A stretch of 64,000 nucleotides of DNA from Geosiphon pyriformis (lineage: Eukaryota > Glomeromycota > Glomeromycetes > Archaeosporales > Geosiphonaceae). Location of the stretch: NCBI GenBank assembly GCA_016748015.1, contig JAAOMT010000786.1:764157-828156 (forward strand), in the 5' to 3' direction. This document shows, one piece after another, positions 47,091-59,868 of this stretch (positions within the stretch are counted from its first letter, which is position 1; each line of letters begins with the position of its first letter). Position numbers and translations under genes: made by a program. The notes below the pieces were generated by a model. It was not told the origin of the DNA. It made no database searches and saw only the letters and a list, made by a program, of their open reading frames with translations.

Positions 47091-49760
47091 ATGAAAGCAT
47101 AAAGTGATTAAAGAGATAATTTTTTCTATTCTCTTTCCTTTTAAGTTTTTGCAGTTATTTTTTTTAATATACTTGTATTTGTTGTCATAAAACTGGTGGG
47201 CTCTTTTGCTAATGGGTCTGATTCTGATACAGTTGGGTTGAGGACCTGGTCTGGCATTAAAAGCAAGAAGTGTGCTGAAGGTGTATATTTTTGCAGTACA
47301 TCATACAAGAAGCCAAAGAAACCTGAAGCTGCTAAAAAGATGGTGAATTTGTCAGCTGGTTCTTTTTTTCTTGGTGATTTGGGTTTTGATAAGGTTGGTT
47401 GTAAGAAGTTTTAGAACAGTAAAGTAGAAAATGATGACACCAGTATTAGTAAAATTTTGAACATTGAAAATATAAAGAACACAATTACTAAAAAGACTAG
47501 TTACCTAAACTCAAATACATCTAAAACTAATAAGATAATAGACAATATTATGCTAAAAAAGACATGAATTAAGATATTTATTGTTAGTTATCTGTCAAAG
47601 ACTCTTTTATTTGATAATATAAGTGATAATGATGAAATTCTGGTGTTCTTGTCTTCTAAGTTTAATGAATTGAAGCAGTTGTTATTGGTTGGATTATGTA
47701 TTTTGAATAGACATAACTTTAACTCGGTTAAATTTTTTGCTTTAAATATTAATCTTTCTGCTATTTCTGGTAAATTTTTTAGTAATAAGTTAATAATAGT
47801 AAAAAAGAATCTTTTATTATGTTGATGGTTTTGGAAGTGCTTTTACTCTCTCAAAATTTTCAGAAATTATTATATTATCTTTTATATTAGAATTTAGTTT
47901 AAATAAGACAAGAGATTTGATTGTCAATAAGAAAATTTTGGTTAATAATGATTTAAGAAAAGTAAACAACCATTCAGATTGGGAAGTGATCGTCAAAAAA
48001 ATTCCAGTTAATCTTCTTAAATTAGCCATAGAATCAGTTTTTTCCAAATTTGGCAAAATTACTTCAATCAAAATGTAACTGATTAGTCTTTGGCAAAAGA
48101 CTTTGGTAAAGTTTGAGTTAGTAAATGTTGCCAGTCTGATTGCTTCTAAATGATCAGTTCTCATGGGAAAAAAATCAGTGTGTGTAACAAAAGCTGTTGA
48201 TGATAAACAAACATAAGTATCCAGAAATTAACATTGGGCTTTGCTGTATATTTTGCCAGTTGAGACTACTGTTCATAATCTTTTTGATCTGTTATTATCT
48301 TATGGTGGGAAAACTTGTATTATTGGCCATAATCTATTTATGTATGTTTGTAATAGATGTGTAGTTGTTTGTTTTGATAGTAAGATATTAAAAAATAGTG
48401 CTATTGGTTTTTTGCTGGTTTTCAAGAATGTGAATTTGTACTGAACTGGTCTTTCTTTGGTCTGTTATTCTTAGTGCAAACAATTTAGTCATGTTTTTAA
48501 CATGTGTTTTATGGATAAGAATTCTAGTGTTTATGGTAAACGAGTAGTATCCTCTTATAATTAGGTTTGTTTGGCTAATATTTATAAGAAAAAACAAGCA
48601 CTAATTGTCCATCCTGTGTCTTTTAGTGGTAAATTTTGGGCTTAAATTGCTGATGGTTCTCTTTTTCATGTAGGCTCTTTAGCTCCTAGTGCTGGTTTGT
48701 CTTTAGGTGTGAAATTTTTTTTACCAGGCTTTGTTCCTCTTATTAATTTTTGTTTGATTAATTATCTGGCTTCTTTAAAGTGCTCTATAAAGCTTTTGGC
48801 TAATCAAGTGTCTATTATTACAAAAAAATTAAGCTTTGTTGAATTGGTGTTTTTAATATTCATCTTTTATGTTTTCTATCTGGCTGTTTCTGTTTTATCA
48901 GTTTTGAATTTGAATTCAGATATGATTATGGATAATCCATTGGTGTTATCTATTTCTTTTTTTTCAGTGGTTAAAAGTGCGTCTTCTGAGTTCAGTTTAA
49001 GTAGTTCAAAGATTTTGACCACTAAGATGGGTGGTTTGGAATTAAAAATAGTTGCTTTGAAAGTATCTGTTAACTTGGTTTTGAAAAAATTGGATTGTTT
49101 GTGTTCTGTTTTAGATCTTTTAGCTCTTTTTTCATCTTAATAACAGATTTGGCTTAAAGGTTTACTATATGTAATATTAGAGGTATTAATGTTCTTGCAA
49201 AACAAAAAGATGTTATTTGTTAACATATAAATTTGGGTAACATGATTTCTTTTATTATGAAGACAAAATTAAGATCTAATATCAAATTATGGATAGCAAA
49301 TAAGTTTGAAAAAGTACAAATTTTCATGTTTGGTTTGGAAAAAGGCTTTCTTGGTACTAAGATAGTTATTATTATGAACAATTTTTTGGCTTATCATGTG
49401 TTTAAAATAAAGAAAATTCTTGGTTGGGTTATTTCAGTGCAACTTTTGTTCAAGAACAAGCTTTCAGTTACAGTTCTAAATTTGTATGCTGGTGCTTTTT
49501 CTGAGACTAGATTTGATCAGACTTCTAAAGTTAATTTTTTCATTGCTAAAGCTGTTAACTCCAGCACTTTTGTGGTCTTGGGTGAGAATTTTAATAAAAA
49601 TGGATTTGGAAAGAATGCAAGTTTTAGGTCTAGGCTTGGTTAATTTATTTTATGGGCATTTTTTAGGCAAAACTTCTACTTAGAGCAATTTAAAGAGTGT
49701 CAAAAAGGTTATCAATTACATTTTTGTCAATGAAAGTTTATTATTAGCAGTTGCTGGTTA
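47091..49760 (+). mobile_element. LINE with ORF1 and start of ORF2 endonuclease, defective
   Basis: ORF1 pieces are at 47196-48444. A CCHC knuckle at 48466-48507 reads Y-S-stop-C-KQFS-H-VFNM-C (first Cys TGT to TAT, Gln CAG to TAG). ORF1 ends with a coiled-coil-like part 48697-49140 (SSSKILTTKMGGLELKIVAL). ORF2 begins near 49160; 49233-49643 gives the APE-type endonuclease N-terminus: MKTKL (expected TETKL), NKLSVTVLNLYAGA and VVLGENFNKNG (expected GDFN). The catalytic Glu is now Lys and the Asp is now Asn. The element is cut at 49760 by an LTR. Element class is from the order knuckle, coiled coil, endonuclease; family from memory. Confidence 0.65.
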
Positions 49761-50022
49761 TGACAAAATAACTATATATTTTTTAGTAAACTTCCAGATA
49801 AGCAATTTTTGAAAAAAAGTTGACACTTATTACAACATAACTATACAAAATAATTGGCATAGAATTGGTTATTTTACTTATAAGTCCAGCAGTTCAAATT
49901 ATAAAAGATAATTTAAAGATAAATTCAGTTATTAGAAATTCAACTACTTTTAGAAAACATGAATTTACAGTGAACAAACATTTATGGTACTTAAAAAAAG
50001 AGACCAAAATCCTTCAATAATA
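49761..50022 (+). repeat. Short LTR (about 260 bp), copy a
   Basis: Begins TGACAAAATAACTATA and ends TTCAATAATA. It aligns across its length with 50439-50697; both contain TTGAAAAAAAGTTG and AAATTCAGTTATT. After its end it diverges from copy b, so this edge is a real boundary. Confidence 0.6.
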
Positions 50023-50438
50023 TTAAAAATGTGTTTATTTTTTATAAATATGCATATTTCTGAAAATATGCTTACATATTTAGTATTATTTTTTTATTGG
50101 CCTATTTTTATAATCTGTTTTTCTATTTTTTTTTGGTATTTTTTTTCTATGAATAACAACATTTTTTTAAAATTTGAATTAATATTGTTACAAATTAATA
50201 AAAATCAAATACTTTAAAAACAACAAATTTTTTAATTATTCTACTTAATATCTTCCTAATTTTAATTAATGTTTTAAAATTGATTAGCTACTAATTTCAG
50301 TAATTTGTTAATAATTTTAGGCCTGAATTATAAACAATTCTTTTAACAAAATTTTCTTTCTTTTATATTTTTTTTATTTTTCTTATTATATATATTAAAG
50401 TAATTTACAAATAAGATTTATAGAAGAATTAACTTTTA

Positions 50439-50697
50439 TAGCAAAGTAACTACACACTTTTAATAAGTTTTTAAATAGGCATTTCTTGAAAAAAAGTTGT
50501 TTTCTATTACAAAGTAACTATATAAACAATTAATACAGAATTGTTTATTCTATTTATAAGCCTAGTAGTTTAAATTATAAAAAATAATTTAAAAATAAAT
50601 TCAGTTATTGAAAATTTAACAGTTTTTAAAAAATGTGAATTTACAGCAAAAAAGTATTAACAGCATTCAAAAAAAAGTAGAAAAACTTTCAGTAATA
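50439..50697 (+). repeat. Short LTR (about 260 bp), copy b, followed by a primer-binding motif
   Basis: Begins TAGCAAAGTAAC (TG to TA) and ends TTCAGTAATA, then TT and TGGTGCTC at 50700, the same primer-site pattern as the 814-bp LTR family. Internal sequence runs on from 50698, including a Glu/Ser-rich coding-like bit at 51065-51110 (KFESESETSS). Confidence 0.6.
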
Positions 50698-51428
50698 TTT
50701 GGTGCTCTTTTAAAAATAATATAATAACAATTAAATTAAAGTAGTAATCATATTAAATATAACAACTTTAAAGTACTATCAGTTAATTTACACTCATTAT
50801 AAACAATGATTTAAAATCTAAGATAGAATTACAGCTTTTAAGAAAACATTTTTTCAATATATTAAAAATTGAATCAATAATTATCTCTTTAAAAACTACA
50901 ATATTACAAAAGTTAAGTAAAATTTTTTTAAAAATCTTATTTATTACTCAAACAAAAATCCAAAAAATATTAGTGCTAATAATTATGCTACTTATTTTAA
51001 AAAACTTAATTACAATTTTATTAAGTTTTATAAAAAAAAATATTCTGTTAATTTACAATTTGTTTTTAAATTCGAATCTGAATCTGAAACTAGTAGCAAA
51101 AACAAAAAAAAATATTTAATCAGTTTATACAACTCCTAATATACTAAAGACAACTTTTTAATACTTGTAAATATCTAAACAAAAAATTAGTTCTAAATTA
51201 TCACTTTTTATTACATCTTTTTTAACTTTGTTTGTTTAAACATAAACACTAAATTTATTATTTAATTAATTTTTAAGACCAAAAAATTTTACCAAAAGCC
51301 TAATTTAACAGCCAAAACTAATCTATATTAGCATTAATTTTTTTAATTATTTAACAAAAAACTAAAGTAAAAATTCAGAAACATTAACTTATAAAAAAAC
51401 ACTTCTGAGCCAATTAAAGAAGAAAAAG

Positions 51429-51465
<37 letters not shown>

Positions 51466-51512
51466 AAAAAAATAGAGAAAATACATCAAGGCAATTTGTT
51501 ACATTAGTATTT

Positions 51513-51532
51513 NNNNNNNNNNNNNNNNNNNN
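51513..51532. other. Assembly gap (20 N)
   Basis: Twenty unsequenced bases, with A-runs at about 51430-51463 before it and 51533-51560 after it. Confidence 0.97.
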
Positions 51533-51563
<31 letters not shown>

Positions 51564-54500
51564 GTAAAAAACATATTAGTAATAATTAAAACAAAGAAAT
51601 AACCACTATTTGTATTACAAAAATTTCTGAATTTTCAAAAAAAAACTCTGAAACCAGTTCTCAAAAATGATTTGATAAAGTTACCAAAACCAGAAATATT
51701 ATAGATAAAATATAATCAGAATATTAAAAACAATTTTTTATTTTTTACAAAAAAAACTTAATAATATTTTTTGTTAACTGGTTAGTTTTTAAAACTGTTT
51801 TTTTTTAAACAGTTTATTAGCAACAATACTTTAATTACTTCTCAAAATTATTTTTAAAACATTAAACAAAAACTTGTAAAATCTGTTATAATCTATTTTA
51901 GAAAGTTTAACAAATTTTTCCAAAGAATCAAACAGTTAGAAAACAATAACTATTACCTAAATATCCAATTATTGAATCAATTTGTTATTAAATTAAAAGA
52001 TAAACTTATTAAAAAAGTTTGATTATATACACTTGAAGATTTAACCACTTATAAATTTTTTGTATATCTTAACTTTAATTAAACTATTCATTAAATAATA
52101 TTATTAATTGAATTATAAATTTTTTGTATATTCTATAAAATTAACCAAAGCTTAAAATTTTTTTTTAATATATTTTTTATTATTGAATTTATTACAAAAA
52201 TTAAAAATTGAATCAAAGTATTTTTTAAAAGTAAAAAACTGATTTATATAATAGACAAAAATTCAACAAATTTAAAAACATTTTTAAAAAAAATTTATTA
52301 TAATGTTTTAATAATACTAAACAAATTAATAGTCTTTTTATTTAAAAGTTTTTTAATTATATTAAGTATTTTATTATAATTTATTGTATTTATTATTATT
52401 AAAAAAATATTATTATTAACATAAGCTAAAAACAAATATTAATTATATTACAAATTAGAAATATTGTTCAAAACTGCTTTTTTTTATTCAATTTTTTAAA
52501 ATTATGTCTATTTTTAACTTAATTTTATTAAAATTTAAAACTAGCTTATTTTTTACAACCAAATAATTCAGAATTATTTTATAAAATACTTATTTTAACA
52601 TATTTTTAATAATATAGTCTTTATTAATAACAAATTTAATTTTTCACTTTTTAGTTCTATAAAATTCAATAAATTTAAATATACAATATAATTTTTTTAT
52701 ATTAAATAAAATAAATTTAACTTTATTATTACTAATATTTAAATTTAACAATACTTAAATACTTAAAGTTTTGGTATTATTAAAAAACAATTAACAATTT
52801 ATTAAAAAAATAAGTTTATTATTAGGTTTTAGTTTTAATAATTTAATTATTTTTAAAACCAAAATTTTTAATCTATAAAATCTAAAAAAAAATTTAGTAA
52901 AAACATTATTAAATTTTTAAATCATATTTTAACAAATATTTTATTAAACAAGAAATACACAATTTTCTAAATAATATTTTATATTACATTTAAATTAAAT
53001 ATCTTTTTTAAAGCAAAAAACTTATCTAAATACATTGCAATATTAGTTAGTAAAACATTTTTAAAACATTTTTATTTTAAATTATTAGTATTTTTAAGAT
53101 TAAACTTTTATTTGTTTTTATTAATTTCTCTTTAAAAAAAGTTTAATTATATGTTTAGCAATTTATTCAAACTTATTAAAATAAAAGTAACTTGATAATT
53201 AATGTTAAAAAAATTTTTAATATTCAAAATATTATAACTAATAACTATATTAATAAAATTTATAAAAACATATAAGTAATTAATAGTTTTTTCTGCTTTT
53301 TTTAAGTTTTTTTATGTAATAATTTTAATTATTAAACTTTTTATTAGAAAATTAACCAAATTTAAATCCAAATAGTTTTTAAAATTAACACATTAATAAG
53401 ATTTATTTTTATTAAAATTATTATTTAATATTATAAATAAAAACTTATTTACAGTTTTTATGATTAATAAATTAATTTTATTAGTCTAAACTATATATAT
53501 AACCAAGAAAATACTAATATAAAACCCCAAAATTAAAACAAAAAATTTGGTTTTAAAAAGCAATTTAATTAACAAAAACTAATTAATAATTTTAAAAACC
53601 ATATATATATATTTAATTAAACAATTATTTATAATAATTATAATATTAAAATTAAAATAATTAAAATTTAAACCAAATGTATAAACTTAAATATTATTAA
53701 ATTTATTTACAATTCAAAGCCAAATTTTGTTTTTTGGTTTTGTTTTAATAACTATAAAAATTAAATTGTTTATTTTTTTATATTATTTTATAATATTTTT
53801 TTGTTTTATAAAATTATTTATATCTTTTATATTATATATAATAATTTTTTATATTAAACAAATTATTAAGATAAAAAAAAAATTATACTTAAAGCTAAAA
53901 TAAAATTATTAATTTTATAATAAACTTTAATAAACTTTTTATTTGCAATTTTATCTTAACAAAATTTATTAATACCAAAAAACTAAAAACAATAACAATT
54001 TTATTATTAATAGTTGTATTTAAATCTTTATTGCTATATTTCTAACTTAATTCTGCAATAGTAAGATTATTAATAATTTATATTTAAGATAAAATTAAGA
54101 AATAATTAATATAAATATATTTAATTTTTTTATTAACTTTTTAATTTATTTTATAAAATTAACAAAACTGTATTTTAAATTAATAAATCTTAAATTGATT
54201 TTATTAAACATTAATAAAAAAAGTTTAATTATATAAAAAAAATCAGAATTAAACAAATTACCAAAAATTTCATAAAAAAAAACTTTTAACAATTAAAATC
54301 CAAGTTTTATTACCAAAAAAAACTGGTTAAAAGATTAAAGTGAATTTTTTAATATAAATAGCAGTCAATTTACTTTTATTTAAATTTAAAAAAGATTTTT
54401 TTATATGTTTACTTAATATATATTAACTATTAAATCACAATTATAAAATATATAATTGAATTTACTATAAGCTAAACATATTGCTAAAGTTAAATAAAAT

Positions 54501-56130
54501 TAATAAAAAACAATACTTTTTATAATTAAAACTGTAATTAAAGCTTTTAACAAATATTTTTCAGATTTAAAACAAATAATTACATATTATATATAATATA
54601 ATTAAAATTAATAATACAAGTTTTTTTATTAATTAAACCAATATAATTTTACAGATTATAAGTATCTATGTTTATTAGCAAAATATAAAGCAAAATTTTA
54701 TAAAAGTTTCTAAATTTTATAATAATTTGTTATTATTAGTTTTTATTATTTAAACTGTATTTTTCAATAAAAATTAATTATTTTAAAACAAAAAAATTAA
54801 TTTGATCTAATTTAACAAATTTTATTACAGCTTTTTGTTATAGTTTTATTAATTATATCAAATTCAAATAGTATAATATATACAGTTTTATAGATGTTTT
54901 TACATAAATTTTTTTTAAAATTATAGTTTAACTTAAATAAATATTTAATTTTTTTAGATTAATGTTTATTACAATATTTCTATTATTAACTAAATTTACT
55001 GTTTTTAACATACTAAATTCTAAAATAAAAGTTACATAAATAATATCATTAAATTTTGAAAAGATAAAAACTTTTTTTATAACAATTTTTTTTTAATTAT
55101 TAATTAATGTTTAAAGTAAATAATTTTCAAATAAAAATATTTACTAAAATTTTAAAAAAAGATAAAAGCAGTAAAAATTTTTTTAAGTTATTAATAATAT
55201 AAAAAAAATTACTTTTTTTTAGAGATTTTTCTAGTAATTATTTAGTAACTATTTTAGACTTTTTAAAAATTATAAACATGTTATTATTATTTAGATTTTC
55301 ATTATTATTAAAATAAATACTAATTTTTTTAACAAAATTATTTTTTATTATGTTTATATTATCTGATTTAATTATGTTATTAACTTTAAATCTACTTAGT
55401 TTATCTATTATAAAAAGCTTTTATTAAGTAAAAATGCCAAATCTATTTTTTAAGTCTTTTAAATTACTATTTTTGTATTTTTTTCTAGAAGTTAAAGTCA
55501 TATCAACTTTGGTAAAGCTTGATTTTTTCACTGTTTTTTTATACTAAATTCACTAACATAATTAATAATTTTGTATTCAAATAAAAATAGTTTAAAAGTA
55601 TTTAATTAAATAATTAATATATAATAAAAACCAAAAAAAAACTTTTCTTAAAAAATATGCTCTTTAAAAAGTTTAAAATAGACTAGAAAAAAAAGTTTAT
55701 TTAATTAAAACTTAATAATACATAACAAAAATAATATATATTAAGAATAATTTATATATTTTTTATATGTAGTTAATTATTTTAACTTATATATTTTTAT
55801 TTATTTATTTAATAAATGTGGTGTAACCACTACTTAATGTAATTAAAACTATTCTAAATAATAGAAATATTGTAATAAACAATTTGTTTTTATCTTATTT
55901 AAATATTTATTTAACAATTTTTATTATAAACATAACTATTTATCTATACTTTAATAATTTTTTATTATATTTTAAAGCAGAACTTTGTATCTTGCATAAA
56001 ATTACCAATTTATTAATCTTAAAAAAAATAATTATTAATGAATTCCATAAGAGCATTTAAGAAATATTCATGAATTGATTAGAGAAAACTTGGTATAATT
56101 TATAAAGCAAATATACATAGAGATTTATTA
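51533..56130. other. AT-rich repeat desert, unassigned transposon remains
   Basis: Strongly AT-rich with no intact frame. On the minus strand 55320-55480 reads like a decayed protein (KNRFGIFT, IIDKLSRFKVNNIIKSDNI) that I cannot name. Sequence at 55805-55840 resembles 23785-23815 and may be the 3' end of a minus-strand LINE. From 56030 the composition moves towards that of the next gene. Confidence 0.5.
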
Positions 56131-56387
56131 ATGAATATAGTATATTTTTATATTTTTAAAAATAAAACCAATATACAAAATACAAAATCAAAAAATCCAA
56201 GCATGGAATATTTTTACCACCCCACCACAGTATATAGAAAAATTACGAAAAATGTCAGATTTATGATAATCGGCCGATGGTACGAAAAAAGATTATCTAC
56301 TTTCATCATGAAAGAATTTATGATCAAAAAGTCTCCAAGTGGTCGTAGACAGAATTCATTCAATTTCGATTGAATCGACTAGAGTTA

Positions 56388-57578
56388 TTACGTAGATGAT
56401 GATTGATCATCAAAATTTTTTAAAAGCTTTTTTAACGCGTCCAATTCGACTTCCAAAGCATGAATACGTTTTCTTGTCTCCGTGACACTCATCTGCTGAA
56501 TGGATTTTTTCGGCGAAAGAGTGGATTCCGAAATGGTATGGTCATGATAATCTTGTGAACGATTGTCCTCATCATCACGAATGTGTAGGAAAACGGGTTG
56601 GTCACCAATATTTCCAATTTTAAGAACACTAGGTTTTTCGTTTAAATTTTTGTCATTTTCTATGTGTTGATGATCTTCATTCATCTGTACCTCAATCTCT
56701 TTGGTTTCTAACATATTCACCGCTTTCACTTTGCTCTTTTGATCCCACCAATACAATGGATATTTTCTTTGTAAATTATTCAAAAGTAAAGCGACGACAA
56801 ACATAAGTGATACACCAAGCAAGGTTGGGGCTATTAAGTATAAAAACCCCAAATTATAAATTTTGGGCCCTCCGCTGACTGCTATCAACGCGGTTGCACC
56901 CCCAGGAGGGTGTACGGTTTTTGTCAATTGCATGAAAAACATTGAGAGTGAAACCGCAAATGCACAAATTAACCAACGATGAGAAGTATCATTATTGGGG
57001 TCATCATGAATAATAGAGAAGATGCGATTTATAGAGACGCCAATGAACGCTGAGATCAAGTGGCCAAAAACTGGGGATGAATTGAAAGAGTGTGATTTGA
57101 ATTTTCAGCCAAAATAAAAGTTTTCCAACATATGTAGATTTGATGATTGCTTACATGTGTTTTTTGGTTGTGCTAATGGAGAATCAATAGAGCCATAAAT
57201 TAAGATAGCAGTAGCTCCCTTAAAAAATTTCAATCAAGATATCTTTAATTTCAACGACCAACACTAGATCAAAATTTCACAAAAAATCCATGCCCAATAA
57301 AATAAAATCAGAAAATTTACCAAACTCCCAATAAAGACAGGCACGTCACGTTCATCAAAAAACGTGGAATTATAGGATAATCCGGTCACGAGAGCAATTC
57401 CACTAAATGATCCCACAAAAGACCAAAAATAAATGGCAAACTTAGATGGGTTTACCGAAAGATTAGACCCTTTTTGACCAAGGAAACGAAAAAAATAATT
57501 TTTTAGCCACATTATAAGAGTATGCTGAAATTCCGGTTCCTGTATCTGATCATTAGGAACGAAATTTGGTTGAGACAT
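56388..57578 (-). CDS. HPP-family integral membrane protein
   Basis: Three exons on the minus strand: 57321-57578, 57155-57218 and 56388-57070 (334 residues, frame kept at both junctions). The HPP domain covers about residues 40-190, with several hydrophobic segments and the family motifs IYGSIDSPLAQPKN, GHLISAFIGV and the signature TKTVHPPGGATALIA. The C-terminal 120 residues are hydrophilic and end in a likely coiled coil (TRKRIHALEVELDALKKLL). HPP proteins are predicted membrane transporters; some plastid and cyanobacterial members carry nitrite. The substrate here is unknown. The ATG at 57576-57578 starts a hydrophilic leader. Confidence 0.88.
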
Positions 57579-58387
57579 TGAGGAAAAAAAACCAGTTGTG
57601 TTGAGTCATGATTTCAATGAAAATGATGGCCTTTATAATTCGTTATTTTTAACACAGCAAATGTATATATTTGTAATCCATTTAAGGGATATACGTGGAA
57701 TGATGTCATATATTAAGAAACTTTCCTTCTTTTCATTTTTTTTCGATCTTTTCTGTGAAAGGAAGATTCGGTAGAAATAAAGAAAATTTCCGATAATATA
57801 TGATCGCCAAATTAAAAATAGTTTATTGATTTTTTGACTTTTTATATACATACAAGTTTGATTATTTGTATATGCATTATGTATTTAATAACATCATATG
57901 TAGTCGGGTGATCATTGTGAACGGTACTGATTGATCATTATTTATCAATTTACAGCGGCTTTTTGCGAGATCTATTTACTAAATCTTTTGACCTTTGAAA
58001 CGATCAGAGAGAAAGTGAAAGTAAGTTTTATTTTCATATAAAGTATTAAACGCTTATTTAATTATCCAAGCTTTCCATTTTATTTCGTTGTGATATCCTA
58101 GTCATCCCAAATTATAAATGAAAGTAGTTTCGAATTCACTTGGTTATGAGGGTATATGGAAATTTTACAATTTACCTCTCGCATGACTAATTTTCAATTG
58201 AAAGATGCATGGAATTTCATCGAGTTAATGATTGATGGATGGAAACTCCCAAGAATGAATTCAATTTTACAATATATTGGATCTAACAATCAAAACATTA
58301 AGAAATCTCAAGCCCAAGAAAGCTAAAGCAATCCATACCATCAAATATATTATTATGAATATAAAAATCATTTTTATTAGACCAATC
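57579..58387. other. Intergenic, no gene recognised
   Basis: Unique, moderately AT-rich sequence. 57579-57900 is the likely promoter side of the HPP gene. A GTAAGT donor-like site at 58020 on the plus strand follows an open stretch, but no product is recognisable. Confidence 0.4.
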
Positions 58388-58707
58388 TCAACTGACTAAT
58401 TTATTAAACATTACTCGATTAAAATGTTCGAACGCTCGATCAATTTGTACAATATTGCTTGCTAAAAAAGAGATATCAAGCTTTAAAACCTCTGATCCCC
58501 GAGCAATAAAATATGTGTATATAAACAAATGGGACGGTTGTAAAAATAATTTTGGTTCTTTCCCGTTTCCTTTTCCTAACGGAACTAATATCCTAGACCA
58601 AAAGTAAGAGAAAAGAAAGAAAGGTTTGGATCTCACCAGAGAATAGAAAAATCCAAAATATTCAATCTGAAAAGAAGAGTGAATTATAAAAAATATAAAT
58701 CGCTTTA
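58388..58707 (-). CDS. Unrecognised protein, possible C-terminal exons
   Basis: The minus strand is open from about 58594 to the TGA at 58388, ending SNIVQIDRAFEHFNRVMFNK-LVS. The upstream boundary looks like an acceptor (GGTCTAG). A candidate previous exon at about 58637-58667 lies between a TTTTCAG acceptor and a GTGAGA donor and joins in frame. I do not recognise a family. The ordered amphipathic C-terminus suggests real coding sequence, but no start or further exon is found. Confidence 0.3.
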
Positions 58708-58921
58708 CAAGAATTATTTTAAATTAGAGTAAATATAATGTTCATAAAATATTATATTTTGAAAGGCAGGATAGTAAAATTGTTTCATATCTTTACGCGT
58801 TTTGATTTTTGAATGGAAAACCAAGATGTCGATAGAATTCCAAGTTCGAACTGTAACACCCACATAATAAGAAGGTAGAAGTATAGTGCCCGCGAAGATA
58901 TTCCTGCTCTATAATTGATTT

Positions 58922-59742
58922 TTAACGCATCATCTTTTTGCAATTTCTTTTTTCGTTAAATTTTTCAAGTTCTGGTTTGTTTTGTTGTGTCATGCCAACA
59001 TCTTTCAATACTACAACCTGTTCAAATTTGTTACCCAGATCTGTCAGAAACTGGTCGACGTTTCTATTGTGACCGGTATAAAAGCCCACCAACTTCATCG
59101 AGACCTTGTAAATTGTTAATTCTTCCGTGATGGTTATACGAGTTGATTCTTTATCAATGGGCTCGATTTCAATGAACCAGCTACCGTTGACGTGACTTCC
59201 TTTTTCGCGTACGATCTGTAAAGATGGGCAGATTGGCAAAGTAAGAAATTCAATTATTTCGAAATAATTGAATCTTATTTGCTTTAGGGCCAAAAAAAGA
59301 AGTATCGATTTCAAAAAGTTCCTCTTCTTACTTCGCGTTTTAACATTCTCCCCTCCCAGCGATCAACTACGCGATATTTGGTGTTCCCGGAAGGAGTAAA
59401 CTCTCGAAACCATTCAAATCCGTCAGCAGGTATATGGCCGGGTAAATTGGTTTCCACTTTTGTAACCGTTGAACGCCATCTTGGATATGAACCAAACTCG
59501 GTTATTACGTTCCATATTTTATGGCTCGGTAATGGTAACTCAGCGGTTCTTTTGCACACATGATGCTTCGGGATTAAAAGAACAACAAGGAACACTAATG
59601 AGGGAATGGCAATTAACAGAAAAACTGCAAAAGGTCCAAGTGTAGTGCATGCCGCTGAGAGAGACGGTGTGGACGGCAATACGCTCAAGAATCCATGAAG
59701 GTTAAGGTCAACGTTATATGACACTGCTGATAAGTGGAACAT
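58922..59742 (-). CDS. Membrane-anchored SRPBCC (START-like, polyketide cyclase-type) protein
   Basis: Two exons, 59332-59742 and 58922-59215, join in frame (KREV to REKGSHVNGSW) and give 234 residues from the ATG at 59740-59742. The frame stays open upstream to about 59895 without an ATG, so an upstream exon or a start nearer 59868 is possible. A hydrophobic segment (FAVFLLIAIPSLVFLVVLLI) precedes a SRPBCC fold: LPLPSHKIWNVITEFGSYPR, STVTKVET, DRWEGRMLKREV, WFIEIEP and TRITITEE. These domains bind hydrophobic ligands in a deep cavity. The ligand and reaction are unknown. Confidence 0.7.
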
Positions 59743-59868
59743 TATTGGGTAGTCTAAGAATCTGTTTAGCCACAACAATTGTATATCTAATTTTGGTGTG
59801 TATGTGATGAAGATTTTATGTAAAGCAGAGAGCAAGAAGGGAAATATTATAATAAGTGACGCGTTCAC

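Noticed and set aside
56131-56373. 80-codon plus-strand ORF next to the HPP gene
   Set aside because: It lies in the HPP 3' flank, has no recognisable domain, and its first half is AT-rich low-complexity sequence.
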